From: Nymphaea colorata
Lineage: Eukaryota; Streptophyta; Magnoliopsida; Nymphaeales; Nymphaeaceae
DNA: 64,000 nucleotides
Reading direction: 5' to 3'
NCBI RefSeq assembly: GCF_008831285.2
Contig: NC_045138.2
Coordinates: 28,491,934 to 28,555,933, forward strand
Positions 53,948 to 64,000 of this stretch are shown here, one piece after another. Position 1 is the first letter of the stretch, and each line of letters opens with the position of its first letter. The notes under the pieces are model-generated. The model worked only from the letters and a program-made list of their open reading frames with translations, did not search any database and was not told where the DNA came from. The position numbers were made by a program, and so were the translations under genes.

Positions 53948-55054
53948 GTGTGTACACAAACTAATTTATATGCTAGACAAATCTAATCTTAAACAATTAA
54001 CAAAGGCATTGAGTTAATATAAATGCATGTTGCACTCAATAATTCTTACTTTTACGCTCCATGCATCGGTCTAGAGAAATCATAATGAAAGCAATGTTTA
54101 AATAAACAAGTCATATAAATAAAATAGTACATGTTAATGACCAATAGCTATAACAATAGAGCCAAAAATGAGTTACAAACAAACTAAAACAAGTAAAAGA
54201 AAGGAATTTGGAACAATTTTGGTCCAAATTACTTGTAAGACCCAATCCAAGACTGACCTGAGTTCCCGAGTTCTCGGCATACCCTATAAGATTGAATACA
54301 TATAAAGAAAAAACTCATCTGCTGATTGGATCTGAACAAGCATATTTGATACCTAATATTGCAAACTTTAACTATCTACCCCTCAAATAGACTCCTTGAA
54401 AAACCTGCTCTTGTGTGGAGTATCAAGTTGTTGAAAACTAATTTCCAACTCAGGTGCTCGACTTGAATAGTTTAATTCTCCTAGTAGAAAGACAGAAGAC
54501 ATAATGTTTAAAACCACAAGATAACGGATGGAAAATGATATTGAATAAGAAATCTAACGTACCCATACATGAAAGAAAAAGATTTATAGACAAACATAAG
54601 ATGTTCAACTATTTGTAATGGTGGTCCATTAGCTCTGTTCTTATGCATAAACAAGTAATCTATAGCAAAAAATTCCTGGTTCTACTTCTGCCATTGTTTG
54701 TGGTCAAACTTAGTTTGACTCCTTAGAGATAGTTATATGATGAGTATGTCAATTAGGATATCTGACCGAACCTTTCCAAAAACTAGCTAGCTTTCTACAA
54801 CACAACCCATGAATCAAGCTGATGGACCGCCAGTCTCTGCCATTGAACCAGTCCATCCATTCCAAGGACTTCCATCGGTTCTGGCTCAGGCAGATTCAAG
54901 CACATGGCGCGAACTCTCACACACACACTTGCACTCTCTCCTTCTATTATATAAATAACATGGATTCCTCCAGCTGTGAGAATCCCTCTCACACGCAGCC
55001 TAATGTTTCTTTTTTGTTTGGGTTGTGTTGATGAAGAGGGATGGGAATCCAGTG

Positions 55055-55059
<5 letters not shown>

Positions 55060-55140
<81 letters not shown>
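55060..55140. repeat. Long AT microsatellite
   Basis: About 40 AT units without interruption, the longest such tract in the window. Confidence 0.95.
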
Positions 55141-55146
<6 letters not shown>

Positions 55147-55872
55147 TAAATCAAATTTAGAATGAAAATCATTTTTATATATAGAATTTATAGATTTCTC
55201 CATTTTAAGTTTATACTAAAAATCTTGAGTCCTTAGCACACCACTCGATACAATGTAAATATACACTCATTTTCTCTTTTTGACTAGTGTACAAACAAGG
55301 CAAGTATAAAACAAATTTAATAGCCCATGCTTGAGAAAATCAGAATAATAACAGTGCATCTATTAATTCTCCAACCAGCCACTCACCCCCAACTTCCAAA
55401 ATAAAAATGGAAAATAAAATTGATCTTGTGTTGCAGTTTGTCTTCAGGAGATATTTTGCCCCTAAAAGATTATTGTATCGTATCACATCCAAATCGGCTA
55501 ATCGGTTTATAACCTAAGGGTAGCTGCCATTAGGTTAGCTAAGCATGAAATTGAAGGCCATGTGTTCAGTATCTAGACCCAACCTTTAGTGTATACATTC
55601 AGTTGCGATTCTACTATGAGAGTTCTATATTTCTAGCAACATAGCAGGTTGGAGCACATGTAGTTGAGATAAAACACATACAATTATGTGTTATGCATGA
55701 CAAAACGCGTAACATATGGTAGATGGCTGGCAGAGAAAACTTAAAATCTAGATTAATTAAGGTTTTAACCTTTTTGATCTGGAGATCAGTTGTGCTAAGC
55801 TTTACCAGATTGCTTAAAATGCATGCCCTAAGTGTAATTTGGCAGCCTTGCACACAGCTTTATGGACCACTT

Positions 55873-56090
55873 GGGGAGTGTTTGGATGGCACCCTCAAAA
55901 AACATGGTTTTGTGAAAACCTAGTTGAAAACCTAGTTTTGTAAACTTGGTTTGGATGACAAGTGAAAAACTTAGTTTATAGATAGACAAAAATAGGTCTT
56001 GCCTAAAAAACTTAGGGGAAGCAAGTTTTTATGGCTCTTGATGAAAACCAAGTTTTGACCAATCTCCTAATAACTTAACTTACTGTTATA
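55873..56090. repeat. Possible Tourist-like repeat fragment
   Basis: The stretch begins ggggagtgtttggatggcac, a terminal word frequent in plant PIF/Harbinger-type MITEs. Short direct repeats such as 'aaaacctagtt' follow. The right end could not be recognised, so it may be truncated. Confidence 0.35.
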
Positions 56091-57203
56091 GATCAATCGA
56101 CAGAAGGTGGAAGCCTCTACACAACTCCTTATCCCTTTAAGATAGATACACATGATAATCAAATAAGAAAATGAGGGCTTCGAGTATGCAACTTATCTCT
56201 AAGATCCTTAGCTCGATTAGTAGTGATTGGATTTTATATAGAACTTTGGTTATTTTGAATAAAGCACATTATATCATGACCACACAAATGTATCTAAGGC
56301 AAGTTATCAAATGTATCAAACTCGGAATTAAGATTTAAGATAATCAAATGTCTCCATGGAGTCGCATCACACAAGCAAGGACAAACATGATGAAAATCTT
56401 TACAAAAATTATGAAAATGGGCACAAATTAATGCCAATATGAGGTTTCACCTCATGGCTACTCTTTTTCCATCTAATTATTCAACAAAAATTAGTGCACA
56501 AAGTTACTCGTGACATGATGATCATTTGGAATCACAAATTTAGATTTTCTCTCTATTTAACTTGGCCAAGCGGGAACTGAATTTTCGTATTTTAGTTGAA
56601 ACTAGTGGCACTAATCTTGAAGAAAATAACGTCTGTTTCCATGAGAGCAGCAAATTAAATTGTTGGGGCATGTTCAAGAATGTTCTTCCATGAAAAAAAG
56701 AAAAGAATCATGAATGAACTTTTTTTTCATACTTAAGAAAACTGGAAATGGTTTAATTTGTTGTAGCAGTAAGACTATTTTGATTATGATGCATAGTGTA
56801 GAAAGCATCTCAGCAAACGAGGAGGACATGTGTTGAGATCCTTGTGACTTTCAGCTGATGATGTTTCAAGAGTTCAATGGTGACCCCCTGAAGGAGACCA
56901 ACATGGCCATTGATTACATTGTTAGTGTTGCCCCCGCATTGTAGCAGCAGGCTCTTGTTAAGAACAGAAAAAGGAGAAAGATCATATAGTGAATTAATTG
57001 ACCAGAAATTTTGCAGGCATGTCGATGCACTATGGACATAAAACTTAAAATTATTTTGGATTGTGCATGTCTATTATCGGTCTTTCGAAAGATTTGTTGG
57101 TCTTTGAAAATTAGCATCTTCTTTGCAATGTAATAGCGGTTCAATTTATAAGATGATTGATATGAAACACCCCTTTTTCCGCCATGAATCCCCTCCCTAT
57201 TTT

Positions 57204-57868
57204 TAAGGCTGCGCATCGGGCTGGGCCGGGCCCAAGTCATATCGGGCCTCGGGCTTCGGTCAAGGCCCGAGGCCCGGCCCGGCCAGATTAATAATGGGCC
57301 GGGCGGGTTGAGATGGGCTTCGGCCCGGCCCGTTATTGAAAAAACTCAAACACAACGAATGCAGGAGGCAACACAATTTACAGCTTCAGATGATGAAACA
57401 CCATGGAGTATCAAGTTCTTTTATAGGCACATTGATAGTTTACAGACCGAAGACCTTCACGGCAGCTGGCACACGGTCACCGAAGAAGGCAGCCGATGGC
57501 GACGACGACGACCGGAGAAGCAGCCGATGGGCGAAGAGGAGGCAATGCCGCAAATGCAATCTCTCGAGTCTCGACGGGTGACGGTGACGACGGAAGGTCG
57601 AAAAGTAAACCCTAACTCTCTAAGCTCAAGTTCATTTTTATTTAACCCTAGGTCCCTAACGAGTAACGAAGTTCATTTTAAAAAAAAAAAACAACGGGCT
57701 TCGCGGGCCGCCGCCGATCAAAGCGACTGGCCCGCGCCCGGCCCGTTAGTTACCGGGCCGGGCCGAGCCCGGTAACTAACGGGCCGACTACTATAAAAGC
57801 AAGGCCCGGGACCGAGTCGGGCCGGGTACCGGGTACCCGGCGGCGGCCCGGCCCGGTGCCCAGGCTTA
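57204..57868. mobile_element. hAT-type non-autonomous element, 665 bp, with perfect 8-bp target duplication
   Basis: Flanked on both sides by cctatttt (57196-57203 and 57869-57876), a perfect 8-bp duplication. The left end 'taaggctgcgcatcgggc' pairs with the right end 'gcccggtgcccaggctta'. The subterminal parts are extremely rich in gggccgggc and cggcccgg palindromic words, while the middle is ordinary sequence. The 155-codon ORF across the middle (57308-57775) shows no transposase features and reads into the GC-rich ends, so I do not call it a gene. The 8-bp duplication places the element in the hAT superfamily. Confidence 0.8.
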
Positions 57869-60378
57869 CCTATTTTCCTTCGTCATCTTCAATTTTCTTT
57901 GTTTCTATTTTTTCTTGATTCATGACCACGTAAACACCTCAAAGCATGAAAGAGATTGTGGTACTTCTTTTCCTTTTTTAGTAGAAGAGGATACTGCATT
58001 TTGAAGATGCCCTTTACAATGTTCATCACAAACTGGAAAGTGTTGTTGCATCTATTTAATTAGTGTACGTCAGATGTTGACTTTATTATTAATATTCATA
58101 TTTACTTTTATACCCAAACATTACATATGCGTGTGGATGAGATAACAAATAAGTTTAAAAAATGTGTATGATATCATAAAAGATTTTTGAGATAAAGACA
58201 GATGTATGAGATAATGTTAAACATAAGTATGAAATAATGTTTATTGGATAACAAAAGAACTATGATATAATAAAATAACAGACAAGCGTATAAGATAACG
58301 ATAAACATAAGTATGAGACAATGTTTATGAGATAATAAAATACTTATGAGATAATATGATAACAAACGAATGTATTAGATAATGTTTTTTTTACTGTTTA
58401 GAGGGCATATTGGTCATAATGATAAGCATATATGACAAATTTTACATTTATCAGATCTTCAAATCTTCTTTTTGTGTTTTCTTTTTTGTCTCTATAAAAA
58501 GTTTCTTTTTCTATTAATCATGGGTAATTTTTGTCCTTATTAAAATAGTGCATGAAATTTCGTACACGAAAACGACGTATATAACCAGCTTCGGGTCTAG
58601 GCCGGTTTTGTTTTCTCTTTTACTTTAATATTCAAACATGAAATACCTTTTCTCTAGTGAACAGTTCGACGTTGTAAAGGCTATCTTAGATCTTAGACAA
58701 AAAAAAGTTCCTTTTTTTTTTGTCCTCCAATAGGCAATCTACAAATGTTAGGTAAACCTCTCTCAGATCTTACCAAGAGACCAACCTTGAGCATTAATGA
58801 ATTCTTGGCCTCTTTGAGTTTGTTTTCATTCTCTCCTTTTCCTACCATTTATTGCAACAGTAATTGAACTTTTGACAGTTCCAGTGTGATGCTATATATG
58901 TATTGCAGTCGTTGCTATGTAATAGAAAAATGAACCTCTTCGATTACTCAGTCCTGTCCAAAAACTGATACCTCCAGATGGATATCTCACCATCAGCAAT
59001 GCAGATCATTTTGAATTGTCTCGTCAGCAATTCTTTGAAGAGATGTCATCATACACGGGAATCCGTGTCTTGCTTTTCCTGTTATGTTTCTTAAAGGCTT
59101 GAGTTATCCTTTTCCAACTAAATTCCTAATGGCTAGAACTCTTGTTTTCCCTTGCACCGGTGTTCAAATTAATTGATCCACTTAGAATTTAAATTCTCAT
59201 ATGCTCTTCAAATTGATTCTGCAATATTTCTGCTTAAATTTCATGATCCAAGAAAGCTGGTCGTGGCGGAAGAATCTCTTATTCAAATATTGGATGAAGA
59301 TAACAGCAGTTTGAGTGAATATTAAAGAAATTTTCTTGTGCAGCTGACCCAGAAAATTAAATGAAGCAATTGAGTTCCTTAAACCCCGATTTGACTCATC
59401 GCTACCCACCTACTCATCTCATCATTGTGATGAACAGAATCCTCTTGTTCTTTCAGCTGCATCTGAAATATTGCCTCCTGCATTCATTTCATGGCCATCA
59501 GTTTCTCATCCATGTGCAAGATTAAGTTATCTATTCTTCCTGGTAGCGGAGAAAGTACAGTGGAAGCTGCTCTTTAACACTTTCTCCAGGAAGTTCAGGT
59601 TTACGTTTCTTCTTGGTAGGCCACAAGATAGAGTTTTTCTCTTGTGCATGCAATGACGAGACTTGGATTTTTCACTAGAGAAACCAAAGCTTTTTCACCA
59701 CTCTGATTTTCGCAAGAACAAGATTTTATGACTGTGGTGTGGTGTAGCAGATTAGGGAAGCATTAAGAGGGAAAACAACTGAAGATGGAAGAAAAGCCGT
59801 TCAGATTCAAAAGCTCTCCTTGTTTTATCTCAATTTACAGCTTTAGAAGTTGTCGAATTAGCAGGATACTCGAATCGTTTCTCGCAGGAGAAAAAAAGAA
59901 ACAAAAAACAAAGAAAGATTGGTACTGGTATGTGGCGCATGTAGTGGAATTAAATAAAAATCCAAAAAGGATTTGAAGGATGGATCGATTTACTCAGGTC
60001 CAACAAATAAAATTGGACTTAGACAAAAATCCAAAAAGGATCTAAAGGATTACGTGTGAACGTTAGATCTTAAGTTAATCAATCTGGGTATAGTTTGAAG
60101 AAGACAGTTTTTGAGTCCGAAACTCAATCAAGATCTGGTTAAATGCGATCCACCAAATCGATTGAGACAGACTGCCTCGATCCGAAGCAATTGGTGCCTG
60201 CTTACGTCCCCACTGCCACGTGAGCCACATAAATTTTCTGACTTCTCTCGAAAAATATGTCATGATGCTAATTTCATGAAAATTATCTCTCTTCTTTTTC
60301 TTTTTCTCACTCATCCATACAAACTAAATCGATGGCCAAGAAAACTGTCCGTCTCCTCTTCCTTGAGAGACCTGAGCA

Positions 60379-60379
60379 T

Positions 60380-60444
<65 letters not shown>
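60379..60444. repeat. CA then TA microsatellite
   Basis: About seven CA units followed by some 26 TA units. Confidence 0.95.
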
Positions 60445-60447
<3 letters not shown>

Positions 60448-61123
60448 TATGCTTTTAGCTAACAAATGAATAAACAAACAACGTGTAGTGACCAGACCTA
60501 CTTCCAGGGGTCGGGTTTTGGCCTGGCACGTGTTCCTTAATAGTTTCGGTTCTAACTTGAAAATTTTAAGAACTATGACAACCAATCATTTTAACAATTT
60601 TTTTATAAGTTTCCCAAAAAAATACCTTGTACAACTCCCACAGAATGCGTTGTGCTAAGTTCATAGTTCTTGAATCTCTTACCGAGAAACTCATCAAACG
60701 CGCAAGACATCAACCGTGACCATGGTCCATAGGGAAAGACAATAATAAAGAAATTCTTGCTAAGATGAACAAGAAACAAAAGGAAAACAAACATAAACTA
60801 TATATATACAAGCCTCCATATTCCATCTTGGAAGATTTTTTTTTCATTTGGGTGACTCATCTTGGAAGAATTTTTTTTCATTTGGTTGGGTAACTTCGAC
60901 ACGGTACTTGGAAAGAATTAATGCATGGAAGACTGCCAACTTTCTGCAGAAAACAAAGTGCTCAAATGGTATTGAAAGGTGTAAGAACCAGCGAGGAAGC
61001 CATAGTAGATCATACTTTCAGGAGTACTGTATGAGAAATGTTCTTTTTATAAGATGGATGTTGAATCTAAAAGCTCCAACTCCTCTAAAAGAAATCAGTA
61101 ACTTGACAAAGAATAGAAACTGA

Positions 61124-61290
61124 GGGCATCTTTGGCATTAGTAACACACTGATACTATTTCATGAATCTATTTCAAAAAATGAGCAGATTCATAAAACTG
61201 TAGAATCTATCTCAAAAAATGAGCAGATTCATAAAACTGTGTTGCAGTATTTGATTTATATTATCTTTTGAAGCAGATTCATCAGTGACA
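61124..61290. repeat. MITE-like fragment with 39-bp tandem duplication
   Basis: The left end 'gggcatctttggcattagtaac' matches the termini of the candidate at 53432-53571. Within it, 61164-61202 and 61203-61241 are 39-bp tandem copies containing caaaaaatgagcagattcat. The right terminus is not clear. Confidence 0.5.
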
Positions 61291-61755
61291 ATACATCTTA
61301 ATTACTTGGTGAACGTGAGATGAATTTTGATGACGATGCAGAAAGGCTAGGCAGGAAAGAGGGAGGGGAGGTGGTAGTGATTGGTTTTTTTTATGCATGT
61401 TCTTGCTTGGAATGGAAGGGATTGGTGAGAAACAATGTAACCCAGACTAATTTCATGTGCACCTTTCATCATTTAAAACCTTGTTATATGTTTTGCCTTG
61501 GATGATTTTTTTTTTGTCAAAGAGGAATCCCAAGGTTATTACTAAAGAAGAATCCCACATGATCATAATTGAATGGGAATTCTGGGTTATGTCTTTACCT
61601 CATTTCACATGTATTCTAGTTGGGTACAACCTTTTTCTTCATCCTAGTTGTAAATGTCAATGCCTTTCAGTTAGATATGACCCTTGCAAGTAGGACCTTT
61701 GAGTCATCATGGAGAGTGAATGGTGTTAACGTTTACTCATCTTTCCTGGAACTTA

Positions 61756-61832
61756 TTTCACTCAAGATTGGGTATCTATGCCAGGTGTTAGGCCCGTGGT
61801 TTCAGGGGGTATTCACGTTCGGCATTGCCTGC
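61756..61832 (+). pseudogene. rbcL: Plastid rbcL fragment inserted in nuclear DNA
   Basis: About 77 bp read as the internal RuBisCO large-subunit segment [21 protein letters not shown]. Visible pieces are ttcactcaagattgggt, atgccaggtgtt and ggtattcacgtt. The fragment carries substitutions (Leu to Arg in MPGV, Trp to Arg in HVWH) and loses an A in the cat-atg-cct region. Homology stops after tgcctgc. It is a small plastid-derived insertion; plant mitochondria also carry rbcL pieces, so an indirect route is possible. Confidence 0.75.
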
Positions 61833-62026
61833 ATTCGCGGGGGCTTCCCTTCAGTGTGTTTGAAGCTGAGGAGTTCAGCGAAGCTCTCCTGGGGTCGCTG
61901 AGCGCGGTGGAGGCGCTCTGGGAAACGCAGAAGGACGCCTCTCTGGCCATCGACAAGTGTTCGTTCGATATTGGCAATTTGTTCCCCGCCGACGCCTTCC
62001 TCGCCACCCCTCAGCTGTCCGTCTGA
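61833..62026 (+). other. GC-rich ORF segment of unknown origin next to the rbcL fragment
   Basis: A stretch much richer in GC than its surroundings continues the reading frame through [40 protein letters not shown] and a TGA at 62024-62026. The codon use and acidic amphipathic composition look like real coding sequence. I do not recognise the family. It is probably a captured or truncated exon, as it lacks a start of its own and follows the rbcL piece directly. Confidence 0.35.
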
Positions 62027-62093
62027 GTCACCATCCGATACGTCGGTGGTTTTTTTTCGACCAAGACAACACAGCGAGTCCTTTTGATTGTGG

Positions 62094-62557
62094 TTTGCAG
62101 TTTTCTTTTCTCTTTCTTGGCGAGAAATGTACTTAATACCAATTGATCTTCTGGGGGTTCGTCAGGTCTCAATTAGGCCCCATTTTATTGGGGCTGGCTC
62201 TACCTTGTCTTCATTCCTACAATTTGAACACAAGGTCCTGGCGTCTTTGGGATGATTAGACAAAGTGTCCTGAACACTCAGTCCTGGCGTCTTTGAGAAG
62301 AATCAGAGATAAACGCATTCTCTGAAGAATTCTCTTGAGAAGAATTCTCTAACAGCCTTTCGAGAGATCTCCATGACATATTTAAGTTGGTGGCTCAGTC
62401 AATGATTCGTAGTTTCTTCCCAATTACCCTGCAGAAGTCTCCTTTCTTCCTTTTCAATAATTCAAAATGCCCATCGGAAAAAAAAAACTTATTTTCCGCT
62501 AACTTTAGATTCATTGAGCTCCATGAACAGCATAACTCAGTTTTACGAAAGGGGACT
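62094..62557. repeat. Partial third copy of the palindromic element
   Basis: Matches 50924 onward (centre of the palindrome), then after a deletion of about 180 bp (near 51113-51290) continues as the inner part of the right arm to the equivalent of 51574 (ending aaaggggact). It lies in the same orientation as centre plus right arm. The left arm is absent, so this copy cannot fold. Confidence 0.9.
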
Positions 62558-64000
62558 AGAGTAGACAGAAAATGTAGATCTTGCTGCTGGTTTTGGAGAG
62601 AAAGTAGGTCAGTTATTAATATAACCAGCAAATATTGTCATTGGTGAAGACTGGATAAACTAAAAGTTAAGAAATTTAGTTTAGCTTATATAAAGAAATT
62701 GAAAAATTATATTTTGGTTTCAGTTAAAACTATAATTCGACTCTTGCAACAAAAAAAAAAAAAAAAGTAGAATCATCCAGACTTTGCTTCCCTAGATAGT
62801 AAAGATTTGGTGAAAATATGAGAGGCCAACTTAATGGCTAAATACATGTTTGCTTTTTTGTTCAACAACGGAAAGAATGTATTTGAATTTTCACTTGTTT
62901 TTAGTACGAATTAGAAGAAGAAAATCTAAGTGATGGTCCATTGTCAAATATTTTTAGAAGAGATGAGAAATAGAAGTGACTCTAAGTCCTGCCAATATAC
63001 TTTCATCATATAATATACTAAAAAACTTAGGCAGACGGATGCATGATGTAATTGATATGAAGCTGTTTTGAAGCATCCTGGAAACTAGAAGGGAAACATA
63101 CAAGAAGGCAGTTTAGAAAATTAACAGCAACACGAATGAATGAAGATAGAGACAAAAGTTGCCATGTTTCCAAGAAACTGCTTTTAATAATGTAACAAGT
63201 CTACGAGGCAAATTGGGAAGCTTCATCGTGCCAGCAATTAAAAAGGCAATTGAAGATTGTGGAAAGCGATTAAGAGCGACCTTCCAGCTCTTTACTACTT
63301 GTTTGTGAAGACTTGTTTTTTAATAAGAATTGAATTGAATAGTAATTTTTTAGTCAATTTGCAATAGACGGGCTCTACCAGCTTGCTTATGCAAAGAGTT
63401 ACACGTCTCGTATACAACTCTTGATTTTTTTATCAATTTTATAAAGTCTTACATTCACTACCGCGGAACCAGAATCTTTGTTCGTCAGATATCGTTATCT
63501 TGATTTGGCATCACGCTGTTTTTTTTTTTTTTGTCTTTATTTAAATGGTTAAACTGTATATGTATATAAAAAAAGAGAAAGAACCAAAAAAGGAAAAAAA
63601 ATGGCAAGTGCTAGATACTCAGATGCAGATGCTAAACGGATAAAGAACATTCTTAATATTCGGTCTTTTTTTTTATTATTATGCATAGCTGAGATAAAAC
63701 AAGGAGAAAAAAAGTGTCAAGACAGAATCTTCAACACTTTTTTCTCTTCTATTGGATATTTATTTAGAACCAAATCTCTAAATCGATGAAATGTTATTAT
63801 TTGATTTCTAATCCAGTTGTTTTTTAATTGGATGTATTAAAAAAAATTCCTATTTTCTGAATCATTTTGGACAGATATACGATCTTAATCTAATTCCTTG
63901 AGATCCCTATTTAGCACACACAAAAAAAAAGAAAAACTTTTGCCTTTTTTCAAATAGAATATAGGCAGGCCTGGGCATAGGGTTGGCTCAGCTCGATATG
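62558..64000. other. Right edge, no gene supported
   Basis: AT-rich DNA. A block at 62690-62745 ('gaaaaattatatttt', 'actataattcgactc') resembles the interior of the MITE at 33274-33457. The last 35 bp (from 'caggcctgggcat' near 63967) look like the start of another gggcc- or gagctcga-type hAT element cut by the window edge. Confidence 0.4.

Larger units (their letters stand above)
52308..57195. other. Intergenic, no gene supported
   Basis: AT-rich DNA with microsatellites and MITE-like fragments. The minus-strand ORF at 52380-52751 has no recognisable family. A tgcgaggacctc word recurs at about 52948 and 53069. Confidence 0.45.
57877..61755. other. Intergenic, no gene supported
   Basis: AT-rich DNA. 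From about 58130 to 58390 it has a periodic composition of 'gagataatg' and 'aacataagtatga' words, an eroded tandem repeat. No domain-bearing ORF was seen. Confidence 0.45.

Noticed and set aside
57308-57775. 155-codon ORF inside the 665-bp hAT-type element
   Set aside because: It reads through the GC-rich palindromic end sequence, has no transposase motif or family look, and lies wholly inside a non-autonomous element.

Overview
The window is nuclear DNA from a flowering plant. The evidence is split genes with GT-AG introns that are T-rich at their 3' ends, three typical angiosperm gene families (hexokinase, subfamily XI LRR receptor kinases, class II starch-branching enzyme), many short non-autonomous DNA transposons, long AT/GA microsatellites and a small plastid-derived rbcL fragment. 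Coding exons of the receptor kinases are GC-rich while introns and spacers are AT-rich. I cannot name the species; a monocot or an early-diverging angiosperm is a guess from the base composition.

Layout. (1) 1-2347: the 3' end of an unrecognised + strand gene whose last two exons read cleanly in one frame. (2) 7.65-12.3 kb: a complete nine-exon hexokinase gene (+), 489 codons. (3) 12.3-18.7 kb: intergenic, with small tandem duplications and microsatellites. (4) 18.77-23.38 kb: a three-exon BAM-type LRR receptor kinase (+), 1001 codons. (5) 26.21-29.74 kb: a two-exon HSL3-like LRR receptor kinase (-), 1010 codons. These two receptor genes are convergent, 2.8 kb apart. (6) 30-37 kb: gene-poor DNA with several hAT-like non-autonomous elements, two with recognisable 8-bp target-site duplications. 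(7) 37.1-38.8 kb: a possible small transcription unit, weakly supported. (8) 40.1-46.9 kb: an eleven-exon starch-branching enzyme II segment (-) that is a pseudogene. Both ends of the gene are missing, one exon runs into a stop with no splice donor, another carries a 7-bp tandem duplication that breaks the frame, and conserved active-region residues are changed. (9) 49.97-52.31 kb: a very large near-perfect inverted repeat, two arms of about 962 bp around a 418-bp centre; part of it recurs at 62.1-62.56 kb. (10) 52.3-64 kb: no convincing gene; MITE-like elements, a 665-bp hAT-type element with a perfect 8-bp target duplication, microsatellites, and a short rbcL fragment joined to a GC-rich ORF.

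The three intact genes are sugar phosphorylation/sensing (hexokinase) and peptide perception at the plasma membrane (BAM for CLE peptides; HSL3 for CTNIP-type peptides, by family knowledge). Nothing in the sequence links them as one pathway. The parts most worth a second look are the ~2.3-kb hairpin-forming palindrome with its partial copy, the decayed SBEII segment with datable lesions, and the rbcL-containing composite. I did not find a demonstrably new biological system.
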